Assembly (NCBI RefSeq): GCF_001874625.1
Contig: NZ_CP017671.1
Span: 3,348,001 to 3,412,000, forward strand
From: Providencia rettgeri
GTDB taxonomy: Bacteria; Pseudomonadota; Gammaproteobacteria; Enterobacterales; Enterobacteriaceae
Direction: 5' to 3'
Length of the DNA: 64,000 nt
Below the pieces are notes generated by a model that saw only the letters and a list, made by a program, of their open reading frames with translations, was not told where the DNA came from and ran no database searches. Both the position numbers and the translations under genes were made by a program. Positions 1-8,315 of this stretch are shown piece after piece (within the stretch, counting starts at the first letter, position 1; each line of letters starts with the position of its first letter).

Positions 1-841
1 TCGCGTAAGTCAACGGGTGGGCAATCGCTGGGTCTTGCTCCGCTTCTACCACTAACCAACCATTTTCGTATTGGCTATTTTTTAATACTTTAAAGACTTC
101 TGGGTAGTTAACACAGCCATCACCGGGTACTGTAAACACCCCAGCTAACACTGCATCTAAGAAACTTGTTTTGCGGTTTTTAACATCTTTTAATACATCT
201 GCACGCACATCTTTGCAATGCACATGATTAATTCGTTTTGCCCAACGTTTAGCGACTTCTACTGGGTCCGCACCTGCAAATGTTAAGTGCCCTGTATCCA
301 GTAATAAGCCTACTTCATCACCGGTATGTTTCATCAGGTTATCAACATCTTCTGCTGACTCGATAACCGTCCCCATATGGTGGTGATAGGCGATTTTAAC
401 CCCTTGAGATAAGGTATATTTCGCAAACTCAGTCAGCTTCCTGCCGTATTCTTCCCATTGGTCATTTGGAAATAGTGGTCGCATATGAACGGGTTTATTT
501 TGATCGCCATGAATACAGTGAGTCACTTCGGCAAATACCATCACTTTCGCGCCTAAATCACGCAGTAATGCTAAGTGACCTTGTACCGCTTCAATTTCCT
601 CTTCCACGCTGCGAGTCAACAATTCACCCGAATACCAGCCTGAAACCAGTTGTAAATCATGCTGTTTTATAATTGGCCCTAAGATTTCCGCTTTACGTGG
701 AAACTTATTTCCTAACTCAAAACCAGCAAACCCTGCTTGACGACCTTCAGTTAAACATGTTTCTAGAGACGTTTCTGCCCCTAAAGTGGGTAAATCATCA
801 TTGGTCCATGTCAAAGGGTTAATACCAAGTTGGATTGCCAT
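1..841 (-). CDS. iolE: Inosose dehydratase IolE (3' end beyond window)
   Basis: This gene encodes the sugar-phosphate isomerase/epimerase-like TIM-barrel enzyme that dehydrates 2-keto-myo-inositol to the trihydroxycyclohexanedione used by IolD, in the cytoplasm. The visible 280 codons begin MAIQLGINPLTWTNDD and include metal-site-like segments such as AYHHHMGT, LLLDTGHL and NHVHCKDVR, which are typical of IolE. The start is the ATG at 841-839. The reading frame is open to the window edge, so the last residues and the stop codon are missing. It lies 30 bp downstream of the iolC fusion gene on the same strand and is probably the third gene of one operon with the dehydrogenase at 2802-3935. The assignment is strong from sequence and context together. 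Confidence 0.9.
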   Translation of the reverse strand, partial: MAIQLGINPLTWTNDDLPTLGAETSLETCLTEGRQAGFAGFELGNKFPRKAEILGPIIKQHDLQLVSGWYSGELLTRSVEEEIEAVQGHLALLRDLGAKVMVFAEVTHCIHGDQNKPVHMRPLFPNDQWEEYGRKLTEFAKYTLSQGVKIAYHHHMGTVIESAEDVDNLMKHTGDEVGLLLDTGHLTFAGADPVEVAKRWAKRINHVHCKDVRADVLKDVKNRKTSFLDAVLAGVFTVPGDGCVNYPEVFKVLKNSQYENGWLVVEAEQDPAIAHPLTYA

Positions 842-871
842 GATGAAGCTCCTGTGTAGGTAAGAGTAATA

Positions 872-2776
872 TTATTTACGCTGACGCCATAAGGCGATCA
901 GATTTAAGTAATTGCTTTTTATTTTCTGAACCAGCTCGTCGTCATTGATTTCACCTTTCATCCACTCATAAGAAGGCTTACCAAATAAAGTACGACCAAC
1001 GGCAAATCCTTTTACGATTGACTTCCCAGCAGCGGCATTAAAGCCCGCTTGTAATTCTGCTTGTGGCGCATCAAGCCCTAGTAATACAACACCACGACAA
1101 TAAGGGTCACGCTCTTGGATCAATGCATCAACCTCATCCCAATTTTCTGCCTGTAGCGGTGGTAATTTCCACCAGTCTGGCTTGATGCCTAAGTTATAAA
1201 AACGTTTAATGGCTCGTAAATACAGCTCATCATTACGCTCCATATCAGCTGGTAATATTACTTCCAGTAATAATTCATGGCCTGATTGGCAGCATGCGCT
1301 ATACACCTCTTGAACGGTTTTCTCTTGCTCTAAACGCAGCGGATGATTATCTTCAGGGTGGAAAAATACTAAGCATTTCACGATATGCTCTTTCGGCCAG
1401 CTAATCAGCTGCGAACCAATATTGCCATGCTCTAAACATAGTGGTCTGGACGCTGGTAGCTCAATGGGTCGCCCTATCCACCAACCACGCCCTGTCACAT
1501 CATTCAAAACATCCTGACCAAAAGTGCTATCACACAATAAACCTGCTTTACCCTGTAAGTTTGCCTCTTCAGCTACTTCACGGCTGGCACGGAAAATCAA
1601 TTTTTTCAAATAAGGGATACATGAAATATCTGCGCCTGCATTACGTGCCATATCGACAAATTGGATCCGATGGTCAAACGCCATTACACATAATTCATCC
1701 CACTGAGTGCTACGTGATGTCACTCGGTGCAAGTGATTAAGCATTGGGTCGAGATCAGGACGCGGTACAGCCGCAGCGCGCTCAAGGTAGTTATCCAGTT
1801 CAACTTTCGTTGGCATCGCGGGCGCACAACCGTGGCGCGAAACAACTAATGCCCCACATGCGTTAGCAAAAGCGCAGGCTTTTTCCCAACCATCTCCATT
1901 CAAATAACCGCGTAATAGACCAGACATGAAGGCATCACCTGCACCTAATACATTAAGGACTTCCACCCTCACGCCATGTACTGTAATCCCTTCGTCTAAG
2001 GTCTCTGGGATCTCACCACTGAACACTGAACACCCTAAAGAACCGCGTTTACACACTAGTTCAGCATTTGTTAATTGACGAATATTTTTAAGGGCTTGAA
2101 CAGTATCCGTTGTCCCACCGGCAATATGAAACTCTTCTTCGGTTCCGACAATCAAATCAAACAGTGACAACACGTCTTGTAATTGCTGAGTTACGCTTTG
2201 AGAAGCAATAAAACGCGTTTCACCATCACCTAGGGAAGTTAGCCCCCATAAGACTGGGCGATAATCTATATCAATGGCAGTTTTTACATCATTACGTTTG
2301 GCATATTCCAATGCTTTTAGCACAGCGGCACGGGTTTTAGGGTTAGATAAATGCGTCCCTGTAATTGCCAGACAACGAGAGGATGCAATATATTCTTCCG
2401 TAAAATCGTCTGGACTAATTGCCATATCAGCACAATTATCACGATAGAAAATCAATGGAAAAGTGTCTTGATCTTTGATCCCTAATATTACCAATGCCGT
2501 TAATCTATCTTTATCAGTAATAAGATGACTGGTATCGCACCCTACACGCTTTAATTCCTCACGTAAAAAACGGCCCATATGCTCATCACCAACACGGGCA
2601 AGCATTGATGACCTTAATCCTTGTATCGCAGTTCCAAATGCCACATTCCCCGAAGAGCCACCTAAATATTTGGCAAATGTACTCATATCTTCTAAACGAG
2701 AACCTATCTGTTGTCCGTACAGGTCAACGGCAATACGGCCCATACAGATAACATCTAACTTCTTCTGCTTATCCAT
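872..2776 (-). CDS. iolC: IolC fusion: 5-dehydro-2-deoxygluconokinase plus DUF2090 aldolase-like domain
   Basis: The 634-residue product is a two-domain protein. Residues 1 to about 335 form a PfkB-family sugar kinase, with the glycine-rich start near YLGGSSGNVAF (38-48) and the catalytic motif GAGDAF at 278-283. The kinase phosphorylates 5-dehydro-2-deoxygluconate. Residues from about 345 to the end form a DUF2090-type TIM-barrel domain, usually annotated as the 2-deoxy-5-keto-gluconate-6-phosphate aldolase that yields dihydroxyacetone phosphate and malonate semialdehyde. B. subtilis does these steps with separate IolC and IolJ proteins. The ATG is preceded by AAGGGG at good spacing. The gene sits between the iolG-like gene (25 bp upstream) and iolE (30 bp downstream), so the three are probably cotranscribed. 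Confidence 0.92.
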   Translation of the reverse strand: MDKQKKLDVICMGRIAVDLYGQQIGSRLEDMSTFAKYLGGSSGNVAFGTAIQGLRSSMLARVGDEHMGRFLREELKRVGCDTSHLITDKDRLTALVILGIKDQDTFPLIFYRDNCADMAISPDDFTEEYIASSRCLAITGTHLSNPKTRAAVLKALEYAKRNDVKTAIDIDYRPVLWGLTSLGDGETRFIASQSVTQQLQDVLSLFDLIVGTEEEFHIAGGTTDTVQALKNIRQLTNAELVCKRGSLGCSVFSGEIPETLDEGITVHGVRVEVLNVLGAGDAFMSGLLRGYLNGDGWEKACAFANACGALVVSRHGCAPAMPTKVELDNYLERAAAVPRPDLDPMLNHLHRVTSRSTQWDELCVMAFDHRIQFVDMARNAGADISCIPYLKKLIFRASREVAEEANLQGKAGLLCDSTFGQDVLNDVTGRGWWIGRPIELPASRPLCLEHGNIGSQLISWPKEHIVKCLVFFHPEDNHPLRLEQEKTVQEVYSACCQSGHELLLEVILPADMERNDELYLRAIKRFYNLGIKPDWWKLPPLQAENWDEVDALIQERDPYCRGVVLLGLDAPQAELQAGFNAAAGKSIVKGFAVGRTLFGKPSYEWMKGEINDDELVQKIKSNYLNLIALWRQRK

Positions 2777-2801
2777 TAATCACCCCTTAACTACAACAGA
2801 A

Positions 2802-3935
2802 TCAATTGATTTCTTTGACTTTAACCCAGCGCTGTTCTTCATATGAGCGCGCGATTGCATCTAAAATTCGCGATACTTTCCAGCCTTCTTCAAAATCAGG
2901 CCACATTGGTGTGCCTGTGGCTACCCCATTAATGAGATCGCGCACTTCTACGGTTTTTTGATCGTTAAAGCCAATACCATGGCCTGCACCACCACAAAAC
3001 GGTGCATAATCTGGATGTTCAGGCCCAACTAAGATTGTTTTAAAACCTTGACGGTTACTTGGGTCGTCGTGACGATATAGTTTTAGTTCAGCCATTCTTT
3101 CTTGTGTGAAGGTTAATGTCCCTTTAGTACCCGTCACCACATAGGTCAGCCCCATTTTACGTCCAGCTGCAATGCGTGAAGTTTCGATAACCCCCATCGC
3201 TCCGCTTGAAAAACGTACCATCGCATGTGCTTGGTCTTCATTTTCAACAGGCACCATCACAGATGAGCCTTCTTTCTCTGGGCGTTGTTTAATAACAATT
3301 TCCATGTCGCCACAAACGGTTTCAATATCGCCAACTAAAAATTGTGCCATATTGATAATGTGTGCAGATAAGTCACCCAGCGCCCCTAAACCCGCTTTTT
3401 CTTTGAAACAATGCCAATGAATGGGGGCATTGGGATCTGCCATATAATCTTCATTATGGGTACCATAAAAATGGATAACCTCACCAATCTCACCATTAGC
3501 AATAATTTCTTTTGCGAGTTGTGATGTTGGGTTTTTCATGTAATTAAAACCCACCAAGGTTAAAACACCGGCTTTATTTGCCGCTTCTACCATTTTTTTT
3601 GCATCATCAGAGTTAAGCGCTAATGGCTTTTCACAATAAACATGTTTGCCATGTTTAATTGCTTCCATTGCCATTTCTTTATGCAGAAAATTAGGGGAAC
3701 AAATATCCACCACATCAATATTTGGGTCAGCCACGAGTTTGCGCCAATCATTGGTTGAACGATTGAATCCCATTTCTTGAGCCCGAGCTTGAGCTAGCTC
3801 TGGTGTAATCTCGGCAATCATTTCGCGAACCAATTTTCCTTGTAGTGGAAAAACAGTAGGTGCCTGTGCATAAGCAATGGCATGAGCTCGCCCAATATAG
3901 CCAGTACCAATCATACCGATACGGATTTCCTTCAT
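2802..3935 (-). CDS. Gfo/Idh/MocA oxidoreductase, inositol dehydrogenase-like
   Basis: The 377-residue protein has a Rossmann nucleotide-binding motif, GMIGTGYIGRAH (7-18), and the family's catalytic EKP at 102-104 (CEKPLAL), followed by the alpha/beta C-terminal dimerisation domain. It is about 50 residues longer than the canonical iolG product at 6828-7814, so it is a second, distinct dehydrogenase of the cluster. It may act on a stereoisomer such as scyllo- or chiro-inositol, or on a keto-inositol, but the substrate cannot be read from the sequence. It is the first gene of the operon that continues into iolC and iolE. Its upstream region carries a perfect TTTCATT/AATGAAA-type palindrome likely to be an IolR operator. 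Confidence 0.82.
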   Translation of the reverse strand: MKEIRIGMIGTGYIGRAHAIAYAQAPTVFPLQGKLVREMIAEITPELAQARAQEMGFNRSTNDWRKLVADPNIDVVDICSPNFLHKEMAMEAIKHGKHVYCEKPLALNSDDAKKMVEAANKAGVLTLVGFNYMKNPTSQLAKEIIANGEIGEVIHFYGTHNEDYMADPNAPIHWHCFKEKAGLGALGDLSAHIINMAQFLVGDIETVCGDMEIVIKQRPEKEGSSVMVPVENEDQAHAMVRFSSGAMGVIETSRIAAGRKMGLTYVVTGTKGTLTFTQERMAELKLYRHDDPSNRQGFKTILVGPEHPDYAPFCGGAGHGIGFNDQKTVEVRDLINGVATGTPMWPDFEEGWKVSRILDAIARSYEEQRWVKVKEIN

Positions 3936-4490
3936 TTGTTCTTCCCCTCGCTCATTTTTAGTGGCGCACTGGCTAACCCAATGCGGGTCTGATTTATTCA
4001 GAAGTTGATAATAATGTTATACGGAATATTCATTTCATTTTCAATGAAATTAAGAACATTAGTTTCATTGTGTGATCTAGCGTTAATTTTTTATGTAATT
4101 AGCTAATATATAAAGAATTAACTCTATTACTCAGGAACCTAAAGAGGTAAGGCGGAGATAAATGATGAAATAAAAGAATAAAAAATGGAATGAAAAAGCA
4201 AAAAATGAAATGAAATGAAACATTGCACCTCAGTTGTTCATTGTTGTTTTACACAGCTAAGTAAATAAACAATGTGTTTATTCCCTGTATGTTTGCAGAC
4301 CATACCGTTCCTTGGGCTCGTAAGTTATCATCGCTGGTTTGTTCTAGGTGTACATTAACTTAGTTAGTTGGTATATGAAATGACATCAATGACTTCCTAT
4401 CAATTAAGGTAAAGGAGCAATATCATTTTATAAAAAGAGCGACTATCTTCCCAATATTGTCCCTATTCTTACTTTTTCAGTGAATATAAA
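3936..4490. other. Intergenic region upstream of the iolG-like operon, no gene seen
   Basis: This AT-rich stretch carries the promoter of the leftward iolG-like/iolC/iolE operon at its left side. It includes the palindrome at 4032-4050, a CRP-like half-site TGTGATCTAG at 4070-4079, and a run of GAAAT/TGAAA repeats around 4160-4222. No convincing coding frame or RNA gene is visible in the rest. Confidence 0.6.
4032..4050. promoter_or_regulatory. Candidate IolR operator upstream of the iolG-like operon
   Basis: ATTTCATT, TTC, AATGAAAT is a perfect 8-bp inverted repeat with a 3-bp centre. The inner 7+3+7 form recurs upstream of iolA (11835-11851). A related, differently arranged palindrome precedes the gene at 13259. 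Sharing across inositol promoters, next to an RpiR-family regulator gene, suggests the IolR binding site. The regulator assignment is inference. Confidence 0.6.
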
Positions 4491-4528
4491 AAACCGTCAT
4501 GAGTATGTTATTGTTCTCATAACGGTTT
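4491..4528 (-). terminator. Rho-independent terminator of the iolT-EIIA unit
   Basis: On the minus strand, AAACCGT and ACGGTTT pair and are extended by a further ATGAG/CTCAT stem after one mismatch, with a 12-nt loop. A run of T residues follows the stem on the minus strand. It lies 18 bp after the EIIA stop codon. Confidence 0.75.
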
Positions 4529-4546
4529 AAGATGAAAACAGTATAA

Positions 4547-4975
4547 TTAGCGATGTAAAATACTGAGAAACTCTTCTTTACTCGACGTTAAAGATAATGC
4601 ATTAGCAATAAACTCATCACTGAAAATCAATGCAATCTCTTTGAGTACATCAATATGCTCCCTTGATTTAGCAATCACACCGATGGCAATGAACATCACA
4701 TTGGTTCTATCCCAAATCACCCCATCAGGGAATTGAAAAATTTCCACTCCCGTATGTAAGATGATGTCATTCGCTGATTTAGGTAAATGTGGCAGAGTGA
4801 TACCATTGCCTAAAAAAGTCGAGATTTGCTGCTCTCTTTCAGTTAGAAAATGGACACAGTCCCTATCTACGTAGCCTTTATTTTTAAACTCGGTTCCTAC
4901 CATCTTTAATACTTCAGCTTTATTTCTGGCCTGACACCCTAAATGCAGATTATTTGTGGTCAGTTGTTCAATCAT
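4547..4975 (-). CDS. Orphan PTS EIIA protein (mannitol/fructose type)
   Basis: The 142-residue protein is a single PTS EIIA type-2 domain. The phosphorylatable histidine is His63 in the signature GNGITLPH (56-63), preceded by the usual REQQISTFLGNG stretch. No EIIB or EIIC gene is nearby. The gene lies 54 bp downstream of the IolT-type importer and shares a terminator with it, so it probably belongs to the inositol regulon. It may act as a regulatory phosphoacceptor rather than in group translocation, because the neighbouring importer is an MFS symporter that does not phosphorylate its substrate. The domain call is firm; the role is inferred. Confidence 0.85.
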   Translation of the reverse strand: MIEQLTTNNLHLGCQARNKAEVLKMVGTEFKNKGYVDRDCVHFLTEREQQISTFLGNGITLPHLPKSANDIILHTGVEIFQFPDGVIWDRTNVMFIAIGVIAKSREHIDVLKEIALIFSDEFIANALSLTSSKEEFLSILHR

Positions 4976-5029
4976 ATCTAACCCTCTTTTAAGTTAACTA
5001 GGTACATTCGTATCATGAATGGTTAACAA

Positions 5030-6436
5030 CTACATTGATGACAACTCTTCTTCTAACTGCTCTAACGATTTATTCGATGTTTCAGGAAGTAGTTTCACCA
5101 CAAAGACAATTGCTAAGTAGTTTATTACCGCGAAAATTAAGAATACAGGTCCTAAACCAAGTTCGGCTTGCAATACAGGGAACAAGTAACTCACGATCGC
5201 ATTCATAATCCACATAAAGAACACAGAAATCCCCATCGATAACCCACGGATTTTTAATGGGAATAACTCGGCTAATACCACCCAAGTTAAAAAGCCCATT
5301 GTCCCTTGCATCACACCAACAAATACCGCACCAAGTAACCAGATCAACGTTGCTTTAATATCCCCAGTTAAGAAATAATCCGTTGCTGCGATTAATAAAT
5401 GTAACGATGCCATTAAAGCAAAACCACCGACAATTAATGTCTTGCGCTTAAAGCGGTCAACTAAGAACAGTACCCCGATAACCATTCCCCCAACAGAGAA
5501 CACACCATTTAATACGTTAAAAACCAAAGAAGTTTGTTCAGAAAAACCAGCCGTTTTCAGTATTTCTGTACCATAGTACATAATTACGTTAACCCCTGTG
5601 GTTTGCTGTAAAGCAGCCCATACCATCCCAATCAAAACTAATTTAAAAATCCAAGGGGTATTGAAAATTAAAGCTAGATTTTGTTTTTTTCCATTTGGGT
5701 TTTTCTTTGCTTCTGCGGCTTCAACATCTAACAATGTGACAATATCTTCATATTCCTGAATAGCACGTTTTTCTGGGCGAATTTGTTTTAAAATGTTCAA
5801 TGCTTCTTCACGACGATTTTTACTCATCAACCAACGCGGGCTTTCCGGAGCTTTCCACATACCAAAAAGTAAGCATAAAGCAGGTACAGCTTGCACTAAC
5901 AACATATAACGCCAAACGTCTGGTAAATGCCCCCAAATAGAACCAATAATCGCATTAATCGCAAAGGCAGCAAGTTGACCTATCACAATTGCCACTTCGT
6001 TTAACCCGGTGAGTTTGCCTCGCATTTCTGTAGGCGCAACCTCTGAAATAAATGTTGGTGCAGTGACTGATGCACCACCAACAGCAAAACCGAGAATAAA
6101 TCGAGCTACAAGGAGAATTTCAATATTCGGTGCAGCGGCAGATAAAAAAGCGCCAAATAGGAAAAGAAACGAAAGGTAAAGTAAATAGGTGCGTCGCCCG
6201 ATAAAATCAGCCACTCGCCCGCCGCAAACACTTCCAAGTGCGGCACCAACCAACAAGACACTCATCACAAGGCCTTCAGTGGTCGGTGTTAACCCCATGT
6301 TTTCTTTCAGTGAGGAAAATGCCCCGTTGATTACACCAGTATCATAACCAAAAAGTAACCCACCAAAGGTTGCTACCAAGGTGATTTGGTGCAACCTTTT
6401 TCTCTGTTGTTCATTGAGATTCATTATTAATGACAT
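5030..6436 (-). CDS. iolT: MFS sugar porter, IolT-like myo-inositol importer
   Basis: The 468-residue inner-membrane protein belongs to the sugar porter branch of the major facilitator superfamily, with about twelve hydrophobic segments. Diagnostic motifs include FGYDTGVINGAF near the first helix, GGRVADFIGRR in the loop between helices 2 and 3, PESPRWLM before the central loop, and the C-terminal PETSNKSLEQ. IolT proteins import myo-inositol by proton symport, and the location within iol genes supports that substrate, although other polyols cannot be excluded. The gene is the first of a two-gene unit with the EIIA gene. The upstream 390 bp is strongly AT-rich and holds its promoter. Confidence 0.88.
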   Translation of the reverse strand: MSLIMNLNEQQRKRLHQITLVATFGGLLFGYDTGVINGAFSSLKENMGLTPTTEGLVMSVLLVGAALGSVCGGRVADFIGRRTYLLYLSFLFLFGAFLSAAAPNIEILLVARFILGFAVGGASVTAPTFISEVAPTEMRGKLTGLNEVAIVIGQLAAFAINAIIGSIWGHLPDVWRYMLLVQAVPALCLLFGMWKAPESPRWLMSKNRREEALNILKQIRPEKRAIQEYEDIVTLLDVEAAEAKKNPNGKKQNLALIFNTPWIFKLVLIGMVWAALQQTTGVNVIMYYGTEILKTAGFSEQTSLVFNVLNGVFSVGGMVIGVLFLVDRFKRKTLIVGGFALMASLHLLIAATDYFLTGDIKATLIWLLGAVFVGVMQGTMGFLTWVVLAELFPLKIRGLSMGISVFFMWIMNAIVSYLFPVLQAELGLGPVFLIFAVINYLAIVFVVKLLPETSNKSLEQLEEELSSM

Positions 6437-6760
6437 ATTATTACCTTATTATTTGAATCATTATGTCTACCAAAAAAGCAAATTTTCAGTATTTAAATAA
6501 ATTCTTTACATGTTAAGTATTAAATAATGAAAAATTTTTGGCGCTCTTATTGAATCACTACTTGCAAGCTTCAAGGCTATTTTATAAATCAAAATTCACA
6601 AATGAAAACAAACACTTAAATTGAATTTAAAAATTAAACAGTAAAATAGCCACAAATTTTATAGAAGCATTACTGCTTGTAGGGTATTTAATTAATACGT
6701 AAGACAAATATTAATGTATATATTTATTAAATAATCGGATGAATATATCTGAATTCTATT

Positions 6761-6788
6761 GCGGGCGAAAAATCATTTTTTCGTCCGC
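6761..6788 (-). terminator. Terminator downstream of iolG
   Basis: A 12-bp stem (GCGGGCGAAAAA with TTTTTCGTCCGC, one G-T pair) and a 4-nt loop lie 40 bp past the iolG stop codon. It separates iolG from the iolT promoter region (about 6437-6760), where I see no other gene. Confidence 0.7.
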
Positions 6789-6827
6789 ATATTAATAATC
6801 AATTAAAATATAATTTAAAAATATAAA

Positions 6828-7814
6828 TTAGAGTTTAACTTCTTTTCCTGTTTTTAATGATTCAAGTGCTTTGTCTGCAAGATATAATGCAAACTCACCA
6901 TCGGTACCTGTGGTTTCTGATTCAGCACGTCCAGCTAAAATATCAACAAAATGTTCCCATTCAGCTTTGTATGCCTCATGATAGCGTTGTAAGAAGAAAT
7001 ATTCGGGTTTAGCAGACAAACAACCGACTTCGCTTAATAACGCAACGCTATTTTCTTTTATATTCCCAGCTGTCAGCAGCCCCTTCTCACCATGCAGTTC
7101 AATGCGCTGGTCATAACCATACCCTGAGCGGCGGCTATTCGATATGGTCGCCATGGCCCCTGAAGGGAACTTCAAAATAATGAATGCGGTATCGATATCA
7201 CCCGCAAGGCCAATCGCAGGGTCTACTACATTACTTCCTTGGGCAAATACAGAGCAAGGTTCTTCACCAATCATAAAGCGCGCCATATCAAAGTCATGAA
7301 TCGTCATATCTCTGAACATACCACCGGAGACTTTGACATACTCTGCTGGTGGCGGTGACGGGTCTCTAGATGTAATAATTAAAGACTCAGCTTTACCAAT
7401 CGCCCCTTGCTGGAATAAATTTTTGAGATGGCGAAATTGCGGGTCATAACGGCGATTAAAACCAATAAACAATGGGACATTGTGTTGTTTAACACTTTTA
7501 AGGCATTGTCTTACTCGTTCAAGATCGAGATGAACTGGCTTCTCACAAAAAATGACTTTTTTATGTTGAGCCGCTAACTCAATTAAATCAGCATGTGTAT
7601 CTGTGGCAGAAGCAATTAAAACGCCATGCACATTTGGGTCTTGCATCGCTTCTTCTGTGGTTTGTACTTTAGCTTGGTACTTTTCAGCCAACGCAGATGC
7701 ATTAGCTTGGTACGGATCAATAACAGAATAAAGTGCGGTTTCTTTATGGCCGGCAATATTAACAGCATGAACCTGTCCAATACGTCCTGCGCCGAATAGT
7801 GCTATGTTGAACAT
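6828..7814 (-). CDS. iolG: Inositol 2-dehydrogenase IolG
   Basis: The 328-residue protein has the length of the IolG family. It shows the Rossmann motif ALFGAGRIGQVH (5-16), the catalytic lysine motif CEKPVHLD (EKP 91-93), and the substrate-site segment DMTIHDFDMARF expected of inositol dehydrogenases. It oxidises myo-inositol to 2-keto-myo-inositol with NAD, the first catabolic step. It appears to be a single-gene unit, with a promoter region to the right containing a CRP-like site (7957-7972) and a terminator to the left. It is the better candidate for the main myo-inositol dehydrogenase of the two paralogues here. Confidence 0.92.
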   Translation of the reverse strand: MFNIALFGAGRIGQVHAVNIAGHKETALYSVIDPYQANASALAEKYQAKVQTTEEAMQDPNVHGVLIASATDTHADLIELAAQHKKVIFCEKPVHLDLERVRQCLKSVKQHNVPLFIGFNRRYDPQFRHLKNLFQQGAIGKAESLIITSRDPSPPPAEYVKVSGGMFRDMTIHDFDMARFMIGEEPCSVFAQGSNVVDPAIGLAGDIDTAFIILKFPSGAMATISNSRRSGYGYDQRIELHGEKGLLTAGNIKENSVALLSEVGCLSAKPEYFFLQRYHEAYKAEWEHFVDILAGRAESETTGTDGEFALYLADKALESLKTGKEVKL

Positions 7815-7956
7815 TCAAATGCTCCTTGATACCTTAAATCCACTATTTGGATATTACGAAATATACCAAATAAAACATTCATTTCAATTTATAATTTTTT
7901 GGAAATTATGTTTTTGGGCTCTAGGTAACAAATGTTGCATTAAAGTGTATTTTTAG

Positions 7957-7972
7957 TGTTATTTAGATCACA
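7957..7972. promoter_or_regulatory. CRP-like site upstream of iolG
   Basis: TGTTATTTAGATCACA matches 9 of the 10 defined positions of the CRP consensus TGTGA-N6-TCACA. It lies about 145 bp upstream of the iolG start in an AT-rich promoter region. The iolA and iolG-like promoters each have a weaker TGTGATCTAG half-site. Catabolite control of inositol use is therefore likely, though untested here. Confidence 0.6.
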
Positions 7973-8121
7973 AAATAATAATGTAACTCATCACTATCTG
8001 ACAATAAAGTATGTACTTTACTGCAACTTTATTTTCTGTTTCTGTTTTATTAATTCCGACCAACTTAAATTTAAAACATACATTTCAACAAAAAGAAAAT
8101 TAAACTATTAAAACCATAAAA

Positions 8122-8143
8122 AAACCCAGCAAACGCTGGGTTT
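8122..8143 (-). terminator. Terminator of the iolA-iolD operon
   Basis: AAACCCAGC and GCTGGGTTT form a perfect 9-bp stem with a 4-nt loop, and the minus strand continues into a run of T. This is a classic rho-independent terminator about 170 bp beyond the iolD stop codon. No convincing gene lies between them. Confidence 0.85.
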
Positions 8144-8315
8144 AAAAATACACATGACGACAACTCATAAACACAATAAGTGAAATCCTTGCGGATATTC
8201 ACAATAATACCCGACGAAATGAGGCCTACACCATCACTCAAAATAAAACACCTCCTCAATGGCATAACACCATCGAGTTATTTTGATGATACGTAAACCA
8301 CCAATAACACGTTAA

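Noticed and set aside
4160-4222. Repeated GAAAT/TGAAA units resembling a tandem repeat
   Set aside because: The units are irregular in length and spacing, so they are not a defined repeat or CRISPR array. They are only mentioned as possible operator half-sites.
8071-8265. Open frame of 64 codons on the minus strand downstream of iolD
   Set aside because: It spans the iolAD terminator hairpin, has low-complexity hydrophobic content and no clear ribosome site.
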